A stretch of 35,498 bases of DNA from Ruminococcus sp. (GTDB lineage: Bacteria > Bacillota > Clostridia > Oscillospirales > Ruminococcaceae). The translations under genes were made by a program, and so were the position numbers. Within the stretch, counting starts at the first letter, position 1, and each line of letters begins with the position of its first letter. Of the stretch, positions 24,215-32,412 are shown in pieces. The notes beneath the pieces were generated by a model. It saw only the letters and a list, made by a program, of their open reading frames with translations, had not been told where the DNA came from and ran no database searches. The stretch is from the NCBI GenBank assembly GCA_017935865.1, contig JAGBGT010000039.1:1-35498 (forward strand). The letters are read 5' to 3'.

Positions 24215-25648
24215 ATGTTGGATAAAAGATTAAAACAGTGCGCCGAGCAGGTTCTGGGCTGGGGAACTGTCTGCGACGTTGGAACAGACCACGGGCTGCT
24301 GGCTGTGGAGCTTATAAAAACCGGTAAGTGCAAGAAAGTCATTGCTTCGGATATCAACCACGGTCCCATAGAGGCGGCACGGAAAAACGTCGAAAAGTAC
24401 GGTCTTTCCGAGCAGATAGAGCTTGTGATGTCCGACGGTCTGCAAAAAATTGACCCGGAGCAGGTCTCGGACATTGTGATCGCCGGAATGGGCGGCGAGA
24501 CCATAGTGAAGATTCTGGAGGAGTGTCCCTTTGATCTCTTTACGATGAATCTGGTTTTGCAGCCTATGACCAAGCAGGAGGTTGTCCGGGAGTGGCTCAT
24601 CGAACATGATTTCAGCGTCTATGAAAAGGGCGTGGAGGACAGCGGAAAGCTGTATTCCGTCATGTCCGCCGACCAGTACCCCAGCGACAAAATGCTGACG
24701 GAGTTTCAGGCATTACGAGGTTTTTTCGATGACAACGACGAGGTAGGAGCTGAGCTGCGGCGCAGAAATTCAGCTAAAATGCGTGAGATCGGCGAAACGC
24801 TCAGAGAATCCGGGAAAATGACAGAGGCGGTCCACATGGAGGCTCTGAGCCGAAAAATGGCAGAGGGAAGCCAATTTTATCAAATAAGCGACGTCTACGA
24901 TTATCTTAACGAGCGTTTTCCGTTTTCGCTCCAGGAAAAATGGGATAACTCCGGGATGCTGGTGGAATCAGAAAAAAAGGTTTGCCGGACTGTCCTGCTG
25001 ACTCTTGACATAACCAACGAGGCGGTGGAGGAGGCTCGGCGAAAGGACGCAGAGCTGGTGATCTCACACCACCCGGTCATCTTTGACCCGCTTAATGTGG
25101 TCTCCGCTAAAAGTCCGGTTTATCGTCTTGCGGCAAATGGCATCTGCGCGATCTGCCTCCACACGAATCTGGATATTGCGGAGGGCGGAACAAACACCGT
25201 CATGCTTAAACGAATGAATGAAAAGCTGGATTTTTCTGGGGATATTCAGCCTCTGGAGGATACCGGACTCGGCTGTATCGCCACACTTGCTCAGCCGATA
25301 GTAAAAACGGAGCTTGCGGCTGTTCTGAAAGAGGTTTTTGGCTGCCAGTACGTAAAAATGAACAAGACCAGGACGAATTACATATCGAAAATCGCCATGT
25401 GTTCCGGCTCAGGAGGCTCGCTTTTTAAGACGGCTTTCGAGAAAGGGTGCGATGTTCTCATTACCGGAGACGTGAAGCATGACGTCTGGATAGACGCCAG
25501 CAATCTGGGATTCACGATCATGAACTGCGGTCATTTCCATACAGAAAACATTGTCCTCTGGGAACTGCGGCGTGTTCTGGAGGAGCGTTTTCCGCTGCTG
25601 GATATCGAAATTGCCGAGACATCAATTGACCCTTGTCTTTATGTGTGA
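24215..25648 (+). CDS. trmK: Fusion of tRNA (adenine22-N1)-methyltransferase TrmK and Nif3-like metal-binding protein
   Basis: This 477-residue protein has two parts. Residues 1 to about 220 match TrmK: LDKRLKQCAEQV, the SAM loop VCDVGTDHGLLA, SDGLQKI, IAGMGGETIVKIL and LQPMTKQEVVREWL. Residues about 225-477 match the Nif3/YqfO dinuclear-metal family: LNERFPFSLQEKWDNSGMLV, SHHP (284-287), HTNLD (316-320), ITGDVKHD and CGHFHTEN. The ligand histidines are all present. In Bacillus trmK (yqfN) and yqfO are adjacent separate genes; here one uninterrupted frame joins them. The Nif3 part is the short form without the PII-like insert. The ATG at 24215 follows AAAGG; a TTG at 24197 would lie in the terminator T-run. 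Confidence 0.92.
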   Translation: MLDKRLKQCAEQVLGWGTVCDVGTDHGLLAVELIKTGKCKKVIASDINHGPIEAARKNVEKYGLSEQIELVMSDGLQKIDPEQVSDIVIAGMGGETIVKILEECPFDLFTMNLVLQPMTKQEVVREWLIEHDFSVYEKGVEDSGKLYSVMSADQYPSDKMLTEFQALRGFFDDNDEVGAELRRRNSAKMREIGETLRESGKMTEAVHMEALSRKMAEGSQFYQISDVYDYLNERFPFSLQEKWDNSGMLVESEKKVCRTVLLTLDITNEAVEEARRKDAELVISHHPVIFDPLNVVSAKSPVYRLAANGICAICLHTNLDIAEGGTNTVMLKRMNEKLDFSGDIQPLEDTGLGCIATLAQPIVKTELAAVLKEVFGCQYVKMNKTRTNYISKIAMCSGSGGSLFKTAFEKGCDVLITGDVKHDVWIDASNLGFTIMNCGHFHTENIVLWELRRVLEERFPLLDIEIAETSIDPCLYV

Positions 25649-25656
25649 GGTGTAAT

Positions 25657-26484
25657 GTGAGCAAATTCTGTTGCCCCGTATGCGGTGAAAAGCTTGAAAT
25701 TTCGGGAAAAAGCTATGTTTGCAGCAATGGACACTGCTTTGACCTTGCTAAAAGTGGTTACGTGAATCTGCTTCTGTCGAAGCAGCATGGCAAGACGACT
25801 CATGGCGATAACAAGCTGATGCTGCGCGGACGGCGTGATTTTCTGGAAAAGGGATATTACAAGCCCTTGTGTGATAAGATATGTGAGACTGTCGTAAAAT
25901 TCGCTGAAAACGGAGCTGTTCTGCTGGATGCCGGCTGTGGAGAGGGCTATTATACCGCAAATGTCGCCGCAACTCTTGAAAGGCGCAACATTACGGCTGA
26001 GATGTACGGTATCGACATTTCAAAGGATGCGGCTGAGCTTGCGGCAAAGCGTAAAACCGGAGTGAAATTCGCGGCGGCAAGCGTTTTTCACATCCCGGTC
26101 ATCTCCGGAAGCTGTGACATTCTGCTGACTATGTTTGCACCGTACTGCGGTGAGGAGTACCGCAGAGTGCTAAAAAAAGGCGGCATCATGATAATGGCGA
26201 TCCCCTCCCGGGAGCACCTGTGGGAGCTGAAACAGGCAGTTTACGACACGCCGTACAAGAACGATGTCAAGCCATATGGACTGGATGGATTTGAGTTTCT
26301 GGGAAGCGAGAGGGTCACTGTCAGCATGAACATTAACTCCGGGGAGGATATTCGCAGCCTTTTCGCTATGACTCCGTACAGCTACAGGACAGGTCAGCGC
26401 GACCGCGAACGGCTTATGGCGCTTGAGACTCTCGAGACCACGGCGGATTTTGAGGTACTCACATACCGGGCAATTACAGATTAA
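25657..26484 (+). CDS. 23S rRNA guanine N1-methyltransferase, RlmA family
   Basis: This is a 275-residue SAM-dependent enzyme. An N-terminal zinc finger has ligands C6, C9, C22 and H26, the same spacing as in RlmA. It is followed by the family run FDLAKSGYVNLLLSKQHG, and the SAM loop LDAGCGEGYYT lies at about 90-100. RlmA(I) methylates G745 and RlmA(II) G748 of 23S rRNA; which applies here cannot be read from sequence. The GTG start at 25657 has GAGGTG at 25647-25652 and lies 8 bases after the trmK stop. A TTG at 25633 is less likely because it would overlap trmK. Confidence 0.88.
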   Translation: MSKFCCPVCGEKLEISGKSYVCSNGHCFDLAKSGYVNLLLSKQHGKTTHGDNKLMLRGRRDFLEKGYYKPLCDKICETVVKFAENGAVLLDAGCGEGYYTANVAATLERRNITAEMYGIDISKDAAELAAKRKTGVKFAAASVFHIPVISGSCDILLTMFAPYCGEEYRRVLKKGGIMIMAIPSREHLWELKQAVYDTPYKNDVKPYGLDGFEFLGSERVTVSMNINSGEDIRSLFAMTPYSYRTGQRDRERLMALETLETTADFEVLTYRAITD

Positions 26485-26522
26485 AACAGTGATTTCCCAA
26501 TTCTCAACAAAGGACTGATTTT

Positions 26523-28274
26523 ATGGCTCTGGACGGAGCGTTTCTCTATGCAGTAAAAAACGAATTACAGCCGCTTATCGGCGGACGTGTGGAAAAGGTA
26601 TTTCAGCCGTCGAGGGAGGAGATCGTAATTTCCATACGGACGCGGCAGGGCAGCAAAAAGCTTTATATTTCGGCAAATGCCGGCAGCGCGCGTATACACG
26701 TCACACAAAAACAGCCGGACAATCCGCAGACTCCGCCTATGTTCTGTATGCTGCTGAGGAAAAGGCTGGGCAGCGGAAAGCTGACGGACATTCGGCAGGA
26801 CGGTCTGGAGAGGATCCTTTTTCTGGATTTTGAGTGCATCAATGAGCTGGGCGACCAGGTAACTGTGACCCTCGCCTGCGAAATTATGGGGCGGTGCTCG
26901 AATCTCATCATTATCTGCGGCGGAAGAATAGTTGACAGCATCAAGCGTGTGGATGAGGAAATGTCCCGGGAGCGGCTTGTTTTGCCGGGAATGGCCTATG
27001 AAATGCCGCCGAGAGATGACCGTCTGAACTTCCTGACAGCCGAGCCGGAGGAGATCGTGCAGCGGCTTCGTGAGACTGCCCCGGCGGAGCTTTCAAAGGC
27101 GCTGATACGGATTTTTGAGGGAATATCACCAATTCTGGCTCGTGAGTGGACTTTTTTCGCGGGACGTGGTCTCCACCTGGAGAGCCATACCCTTGACGGA
27201 GATTTTCTCGACAGATTGCTGTATATCGTCAAGAAAACACGCCGCCAGCTTACGGAGGGCGGATGTTGTTTTTCAGTAGCTTCTACGAAAGAGGGGTTGC
27301 TGAAGGATTTCTCGTTCATTAGGCTGGAGCAGTTCGGCTCGCTGATGCTGACGAAAGAATTTGGATCGGCATCGGAGCTGTTGGATCACTTCTACTTTGA
27401 GCGCGACCGCGGCGTGCGGACAAAACAGCGTGCCAACGACCTGTTCAAGCTGCTGGAGAATCTGACTGAGCGTACTTCCCGGCGTATTGCGGCACAGAAA
27501 ACCGAGCTTGCTGCCTGTGCGGAAAAGGATGGATTCAAGCTCCGTGGAGACCTTTTGTCGGCAAATATTTACCGTATAAAAAAAGGCGATGCCTCTGCGG
27601 AGGTCGAGAATTTCTACGATGAGGCAAATCCAACTGTGAAAATAGAGCTGGACGTGCGGAAAACGCCGTCGCAGAATGCACAGTGGTATTACAATGAGTA
27701 TAAAAAATGCGTTACAGCGGAGGAAAAGCTGGGAATACAGATAAAAAAAGGCGAAGAGGAGCTTTTGTATCTGGACAGCGTTTTTGACGCTCTTACCCGG
27801 GCGGATTCGGAGAATGACATCATCCAACTGCGCCTGGAACTGAGAGAGCAGGGATATATCAGGTCAAACGGCAGCAAGGTCAAGCTGCCTAAAGCCCTGC
27901 CGCCTATGGAGTACAAAACGGACGACGGCTACACCGTTCTCGTGGGAAGAAACAACTGCCAGAACGACCAACTGACTCTGAAATTTGCCGAAAAATCGGA
28001 CATCTGGCTTCATACGCAGACTATGACCGGCTCTCATGTCATAATTGTCACTGACGGCGAAATGCCGCCGGACAGGACGATCGAGCAGGCGGCTGTAATT
28101 GCGGCGTATAACAGCAAGGGACGAAATTCCGACCTTGTGCCGGTGGACTACTGCCTTGCTAAATTTGTAAAGAAGCCGGCTGGAGCAAAGCCCGGCAAGG
28201 TGATTTTCACCAATTACAAAACCGCCTTTGTGAAACCGGACGAGGAGCTGGAGAAGCGACTTAAAATAAACTAA
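26523..28274 (+). CDS. rqcH: RqcH, NFACT-family ribosome quality-control factor
   Basis: This 583-residue protein binds stalled 50S subunits carrying nascent chains and recruits tRNA-Ala for C-terminal alanine tailing. The NFACT-N domain starts LDGAFLYAVKNELQPLIGGR. A middle helical coiled-coil region and a C-terminal NFACT-R domain with DIWLHTQTMTGSHVII are visible. Older names are FbpA or fibronectin-binding protein. The Asp-Arg pair needed for tailing in characterised RqcH (about 97-98) is Glu-Arg here (E96-R97 in GLERI), a conservative change. It follows the rRNA methyltransferase by 38 bases and precedes an AraC-type gene by 20, so it is probably part of one operon. Confidence 0.92.
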   Translation: MALDGAFLYAVKNELQPLIGGRVEKVFQPSREEIVISIRTRQGSKKLYISANAGSARIHVTQKQPDNPQTPPMFCMLLRKRLGSGKLTDIRQDGLERILFLDFECINELGDQVTVTLACEIMGRCSNLIIICGGRIVDSIKRVDEEMSRERLVLPGMAYEMPPRDDRLNFLTAEPEEIVQRLRETAPAELSKALIRIFEGISPILAREWTFFAGRGLHLESHTLDGDFLDRLLYIVKKTRRQLTEGGCCFSVASTKEGLLKDFSFIRLEQFGSLMLTKEFGSASELLDHFYFERDRGVRTKQRANDLFKLLENLTERTSRRIAAQKTELAACAEKDGFKLRGDLLSANIYRIKKGDASAEVENFYDEANPTVKIELDVRKTPSQNAQWYYNEYKKCVTAEEKLGIQIKKGEEELLYLDSVFDALTRADSENDIIQLRLELREQGYIRSNGSKVKLPKALPPMEYKTDDGYTVLVGRNNCQNDQLTLKFAEKSDIWLHTQTMTGSHVIIVTDGEMPPDRTIEQAAVIAAYNSKGRNSDLVPVDYCLAKFVKKPAGAKPGKVIFTNYKTAFVKPDEELEKRLKIN

Positions 28275-28294
28275 ACGTATAACGGAGGTGCGCC

Positions 28295-29062
28295 TTGAAC
28301 ATTCGTGCGATCGGTTGGGGAAGCATATACGACCGTGACTACAGATATACTGCCGAAGCGGAAAACGGCGTTTACCTTCTGGTTCATGCAAGAAGCAGGA
28401 TCCGTATTAAGGGAGCGGTTCTGCCGAAAGGGACGGCTATAGTCTATGACGGCAGCGAAAACATCGAATATTCGGCTGCTGACGAATATCTTGTCTGCGA
28501 TTGGATCTCCTTTGACGGAGAGGGCGACGCGGAGTTCAGCGATTCTGCGGAGATCGTCTTTAATCAGCCGATCTTCAATGCTGACAGCGACTTTATCAGC
28601 CTTTTGGTGCAGAACCTGACGGCTGAGTTTTATTCCGTCGGAAGCCGCAGAATGAAGATGATCGACTTCATGATGAAAACGCTGATTATGAAGACCGCGG
28701 AGGTCGGAACATACGGTGAAACGGGAACGGCGGCTGAGCCGCATTATGGCGCGATGATAGAGCTGCGGGAGAAGATCTACCGGAATCCCCAGTTGAAATG
28801 GAATGTGGACACAATGGCGGCGGATGTGAATATGTCGCGTTCTTATTTTCAGCATCTTTATCGGGAGATCTTCGGTGTTTCCTGTATGACTGACGTTATA
28901 AGCGGAAAAATCGAGAAGGCAAAGGAAATACTCAGCGAAACGGGATGTACGGTGTCGCAGGTGGCAGCCATGTGCGGCTATGACAATGAGGAGCATTTTA
29001 TGCGGCAGTTCAAGAAAATAGTCGGAGTTACGCCTACGGGGTACAGGAAAAAGAGTTTGTAA
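28295..29062 (+). CDS. AraC-family transcriptional regulator
   Basis: This 255-residue protein has a C-terminal double helix-turn-helix at about residues 155-252: NVDTMAADVNMSRSYFQHLY, then TVSQVAAMCGYDNEEHFMRQ with the typical FKKIVGVTPTGYRKK end. The N-terminal 140 residues look like a small cupin-type sensor domain (LLVHARSRIRIKGAVLPKGT). The ligand is unknown. The TTG start at 28295 follows GGAGGTG at 28283-28289 with 5-base spacing. The gene is close behind rqcH, without its own visible promoter, and just before the metK promoter. No target operon is evident nearby. Confidence 0.88.
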   Translation: MNIRAIGWGSIYDRDYRYTAEAENGVYLLVHARSRIRIKGAVLPKGTAIVYDGSENIEYSAADEYLVCDWISFDGEGDAEFSDSAEIVFNQPIFNADSDFISLLVQNLTAEFYSVGSRRMKMIDFMMKTLIMKTAEVGTYGETGTAAEPHYGAMIELREKIYRNPQLKWNVDTMAADVNMSRSYFQHLYREIFGVSCMTDVISGKIEKAKEILSETGCTVSQVAAMCGYDNEEHFMRQFKKIVGVTPTGYRKKSL

Positions 29063-29081
29063 AAAAAGTTGCGCGACACTA

Positions 29082-29110
29082 TTGACATACCGGAAATAAT
29101 ATAGTATAAT
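29082..29110 (+). promoter_or_regulatory. metK promoter (full consensus)
   Basis: TTGACA at 29082-29087, a 17-base spacer and TATAAT at 29105-29110. Transcription would begin near 29117, at the 5' edge of the SAM riboswitch. Confidence 0.88.
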
Positions 29111-29118
29111 AGTATCAT

Positions 29119-29230
29119 ACCTTATCAAGAGCGGTGGAGGCAACAGAGCCTGTGAAGCCCGGCAACCTGCCGTTGATTTGCGGCAACGGTGCTAATTTCT
29201 GCGGTATATTTCCGAAAGATGAGGATAATG
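29119..29230 (+). ncRNA. SAM-I (S-box) riboswitch
   Basis: The sequence holds the S-box landmarks in order: CTTATCAAGAG, GGTGGAGGCAACAGAGCCTG, TGAAGCCCGGCAACCT, GGTGCTAATTTC and GAAAGATGAGGATAA. The P1 strands (about 29122-29126 and 29224-29228) pair. SAM binding to this class stabilises P1 and lets the downstream terminator form, shutting off metK when SAM is plentiful. Confidence 0.96.
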
Positions 29231-29254
29231 AGCATACTAAAACTCAGAAATCGC

Positions 29255-29283
29255 TGCGTCTCGGATGAGGCGCATTTTCTTTT
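29255..29283 (+). terminator. Riboswitch-controlled terminator before metK
   Basis: TGCGTCTC (29255-29262) pairs with GAGGCGCA (29267-29274, one G-T pair) across a GGAT loop. TTTTCTTTT (29275-29283) follows. Confidence 0.85.
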
Positions 29284-29310
29284 GGGCAGTTTTAAATGGA
29301 GGAACGTTAA

Positions 29311-30498
29311 ATGAAAAAAGTTTTTTTCACATCAGAATCGGTGACTGAGGGTCATCCCGACAAGATCTGCGACCAGATCTCGGACGCTGTCCTTGACGCT
29401 ATGCTGGAGCAGGACGAAAACTCACGTGTGGCGTGCGAAACAGTCGTTACGACAGGTATGGTCATGTGCATGGGCGAAATTACAACAAAGGCAAAGGTGG
29501 ACATCCCGAAAATAGCCAGAAAGGTGATCGCCGACATTGGCTACGACCGTGCAAAATACGGCTTCGACGCCCATACCTGCGCTGTGCTGACGACTATTGA
29601 CGAGCAGTCGCCGGATATTGCAATGGGTGTAAACGAGGCTTACGAATACCGCGAGGAAAAGGGCGACAGCGACGGTCTCTCCAACGGCGCAGGCGACCAG
29701 GGCATTATGTTCGGCTATGCCTGCAATGAGACTCCCGAGCTTATGCCGCTGCCTATTTCCCTTGCTCACAAGCTTGCGTTGAAGCTGACTGAGGTGCGCA
29801 AAGACGGCACTCTCCGCTATCTCCGTCCCGACGGCAAATCTCAGGTGACTGTTGAGTACTGCGACGGCAGGGCTGTACGTGTTGACGCGGTAGTCGTTTC
29901 CTCACAGCACTCCGCCGACGTTTCCCTGGAACAGCTCAGGCGCGATATCGAGGAGTACGTTATCCGCGCAGTCATTCCGGCGGAGCTTATGGACGAGAAT
30001 ACAAAGCTGTACATAAATCCCACGGGACGCTTTGTAGTAGGCGGTCCGCAGGGCGACAGCGGTCTTACGGGACGCAAGATAATTGTTGATACATATGGCG
30101 GATATTCCCGTCACGGCGGCGGTGCGTTCAGCGGAAAAGATCCCACGAAGGTTGACCGTTCGGCTGCTTATGCCGCAAGATATATTGCCAAGAATATCGT
30201 TGCTGCCGGACTTGCGGAAAAATGCGAGGTTCAGCTCTCCTACGCTATCGGAGTGGCAAAGCCTATTTCTGTTCTGGTGGACACTTTCGGCACAGGTAAG
30301 GCTGACGAAAACGCTCTTTCCGAGGCAGTTTCAAAGGTGTTTGACCTGCGTCCTTCTGCTATTATCAAGATGCTTGATCTGAAAAAGCCGCAGTATAGAC
30401 AGTTGGCTGCCTATGGTCATATGGGACGTGAAGATCTGGGCGTTGCGTGGGAGAAAACCGACAGAATCGACGCACTCAGAGCTGCGCTGGAAATGTAA
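29311..30498 (+). CDS. metK: S-adenosylmethionine synthetase MetK
   Basis: This 395-residue cytosolic enzyme makes SAM from ATP and methionine. It has the N-terminal [20 protein letters not shown], the hexapeptide GAGDQG ([14 protein letters not shown] region) and the P-loop-like [19 protein letters not shown]. Length is normal. GGAGGAA precedes the ATG. It is controlled by the S-box upstream, and its stop overlaps the start of the next gene by one base (TAATG), so the lipoprotein downstream probably shares its transcript and control. Confidence 0.97.
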   Translation: MKKVFFTSESVTEGHPDKICDQISDAVLDAMLEQDENSRVACETVVTTGMVMCMGEITTKAKVDIPKIARKVIADIGYDRAKYGFDAHTCAVLTTIDEQSPDIAMGVNEAYEYREEKGDSDGLSNGAGDQGIMFGYACNETPELMPLPISLAHKLALKLTEVRKDGTLRYLRPDGKSQVTVEYCDGRAVRVDAVVVSSQHSADVSLEQLRRDIEEYVIRAVIPAELMDENTKLYINPTGRFVVGGPQGDSGLTGRKIIVDTYGGYSRHGGGAFSGKDPTKVDRSAAYAARYIAKNIVAAGLAEKCEVQLSYAIGVAKPISVLVDTFGTGKADENALSEAVSKVFDLRPSAIIKMLDLKKPQYRQLAAYGHMGREDLGVAWEKTDRIDALRAALEM

Positions 30499-31427
30499 TG
30501 AAAAGGGCGTTGGCAGTCCTTACGGCTGGTATGACCGCGGTCATGCTCTTCGGATGCTCCGGCGAGGCGTTTCCGGACGAGCTTTATGCTGAACCGCAGG
30601 AGAGCGGTTATTCGGCTGCGCAGTACGATGAGTCGGAAATTTCCGAGATCCTGGAAAACTTTCAGAGCGGCACGCAGCCCTTGGAATCTGAGCCTGAGCC
30701 GCCGAAAAATGTGGAGGTACAGGAGCGGAATCCGCAGAAAAGACCCAGTGAAGTGAATGTGGAAGAGGCGGCTGCCGATGAACTTCCCGAGCCTGACGCG
30801 GAAAAAGCCGGATGCTTTGATGTGCCGTATATTTCCCAGGAGGACTATCCTACAGGCTGCGAGCTGGTGAGCGCGTCCATGCTTCTTGCCTACCACGGCA
30901 TTGAGATCGAACCGGGTGAGCTTATAGACGGCGGATATGTGGAAACGGCGGATTTTGTGCCGGATTCCGATGATCCGCACATCGTCTACGGCGGCGATCC
31001 GAATTACAGCTATATCGGCGACCCGCGGGACGAAAGCGGCTACGGCTGCTACGGCGGAGCTATTTCCGACGGTCTGGAGCTGCTGCTTGACGGCAAATGT
31101 TTTAATGTGGCAAATCTGACAGGGAAGAGCCTGGATTATATCTGCGAGTTTTACCTGGATCTGGGCGAGCCGGTCCTTGTGTGGATAAGTCTTAATATGG
31201 AACCGCTTGAATACATCGAGGGCGCTGAATGGAGGATCAGGGAAACGGGTGAGGAATTTCAGTGGCTGTCGAATGAGCATTGCGTTGTGCTTGTCGGCTG
31301 CGACGAGAATTATTATTACTTCAATGACCCGACCAACGGCAAGAATTATCCATTTGAAAAGGAACTGACGGAAAAGCGATTCGAGGAAATGGGCTGTCAG
31401 GCGGTAACTATCCGACCCTGGTATTGA
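30498..31427 (+). CDS. Lipoprotein with C39-like cysteine peptidase domain
   Basis: This 309-residue protein has a lipoprotein signal peptide ending in the lipobox LFGC, with the lipidated cysteine at C20. An acidic, Pro/Glu-rich linker spans about 21-105. The C-terminal domain fits the Peptidase_C39-like (papain-fold) family: VPYISQEDYPTGCELVSASM with catalytic C121, then NEHCVVLVGCDENYYYFNDP with H261 and a following Asn/Asp. Such extracellular domains are common in Firmicutes and often uncharacterised; the substrate is unknown. The ATG overlaps the metK stop and has only a weak ribosome site, so translation is likely coupled. A strong terminator follows. Confidence 0.85.
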   Translation: MKRALAVLTAGMTAVMLFGCSGEAFPDELYAEPQESGYSAAQYDESEISEILENFQSGTQPLESEPEPPKNVEVQERNPQKRPSEVNVEEAAADELPEPDAEKAGCFDVPYISQEDYPTGCELVSASMLLAYHGIEIEPGELIDGGYVETADFVPDSDDPHIVYGGDPNYSYIGDPRDESGYGCYGGAISDGLELLLDGKCFNVANLTGKSLDYICEFYLDLGEPVLVWISLNMEPLEYIEGAEWRIRETGEEFQWLSNEHCVVLVGCDENYYYFNDPTNGKNYPFEKELTEKRFEEMGCQAVTIRPWY

Positions 31428-31446
31428 GAACCTGTCCGCATAGAAA

Positions 31447-31490
31447 TTCCGCACAAAGCCGTCAGGCGGTCTCTGTGCAGTATTGCTTAT
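31447..31490 (+). repeat. Short hairpin repeat resembling the TIR family
   Basis: CCGCACAAAG at 31449-31458 matches the last ten bases of the 20-base end of the 6847 element. Its neighbourhood forms an imperfect hairpin, GCACAAAGCCG with CGGTCTCTGTGC. The match is short, so membership of the family is uncertain. Confidence 0.35.
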
Positions 31491-31493
31491 AGT

Positions 31494-31532
31494 GAGGTGT
31501 GGAATGAGATGATATTCCACACCTCTTTTTTT
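31494..31532 (+). terminator. Strong terminator of the metK operon
   Basis: A perfect 12-bp stem, GAGGTGTGGAAT (31494-31505) with ATTCCACACCTC (31514-31525), has an 8-base loop and is followed by seven T. Confidence 0.93.
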
Positions 31533-31582
31533 CTATGAGCGAAAATATCATAAAAATGATTGAAATGTTCATATCACATTCG

Positions 31583-31611
31583 TTGACATTGTAAATGAGA
31601 TATGATATAAT
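31583..31611 (+). promoter_or_regulatory. Consensus promoter of the esterase gene
   Basis: TTGACA at 31583-31588, a 17-base spacer and TATAAT at 31606-31611, with TG at 31603-31604 (extended -10). The coding start is 60 bases downstream, with GGAGA before it. Confidence 0.85.
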
Positions 31612-31671
31612 TAAAACAGATAAAAGCGGCATATACTGTTCAGAATTTAATATGCGGATAGGAGATTTTTT

Positions 31672-32412
31672 ATGAAGATAAAAAAGCTTTTAAGCGGATT
31701 GACCTCTCTGGCGCTCTCATTAACGGCTTTTGCCGGATTGAGACCTTCAGCGCCGGAAAACCTGACTGCCAATGCGGCGCAGGCTAACTGGAAGTTCGAC
31801 TTCGGCGGAAGCGGCGCGGCAAGCGGATATACCGGCGTTTCTGCCTCTGAAGGTTACAGTGCATCCAAGGGCTACGGCTTCGCTGAGACTGCCAATGTGG
31901 CTAACGTTGCAGCAGGCGGCTCCGGGGCTTATTCTGACGCTGTTCAGTTCAAGTCCACGGCAGCCTCGAATACTTTTAATGTAGACCTGCCAAACGGACT
32001 GTATCAGGTCAAGGTCGTAACCGGAAATGTCAGCAGAACCACCATAAAAATGGAGAATATGCTCCAGATGATAAATCTCACCGGAAACAATGCCGAGGAG
32101 ACTATCCAGATCCCCGTTACAGACGGTCAGCTTAATATCCAGGCTGTAGAGGGACGTTCCGGCACGGCGTTTTCTATTTCTGCGGTGGAGATCGCCCAAC
32201 TGAATACTACCGGCAAAATGAAGCCTACGATCTGGCTCTGCGGAGATTCCACCGTTGCCAACTACTATAATACTGCCGATACGGCACAGCATGGCTGGGG
32301 ACAGTTCCTGAACAGATATGTTGACACATCTAAGTGGGAGGTGCGCAACATGGCTGCCTCCGGGACAGTATGCCAAGGGATTTGTGGACGGCGGACAATT
32401 TACGCCTATTGA
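31672..32412 (+). CDS. CE12-type esterase, N-terminal fragment (frameshifted)
   Basis: This frame gives 246 residues. A signal peptide (about 1-35) is followed by a beta-sandwich domain starting WKFDFGGSGAASGYTGVSAS, of the kind that precedes rhamnogalacturonan acetylesterase domains. The start of an SGNH hydrolase follows, with WLCGDSTVANYY (nucleophile Ser) and VRNMAASG. After that the frame runs into unrelated residues and stops at 32412. The continuing CE12 sequence is in the +1 frame from about 32366, so one extra base lies in the GGGA at 32362-32365. Removing it gives one protein of about 1,180 residues ending at 35212. The cause may be a sequencing error or a real mutation. Confidence 0.85.
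   Translation: MKIKKLLSGLTSLALSLTAFAGLRPSAPENLTANAAQANWKFDFGGSGAASGYTGVSASEGYSASKGYGFAETANVANVAAGGSGAYSDAVQFKSTAASNTFNVDLPNGLYQVKVVTGNVSRTTIKMENMLQMINLTGNNAEETIQIPVTDGQLNIQAVEGRSGTAFSISAVEIAQLNTTGKMKPTIWLCGDSTVANYYNTADTAQHGWGQFLNRYVDTSKWEVRNMAASGTVCQGICGRRTIYAY

Noticed and set aside
32350-32370. Programmed +1 frameshift in the esterase gene
   Set aside because: No slippery codon followed by a stop or rare codon, and no stimulatory Shine-Dalgarno-like element at the site; an indel is simpler.
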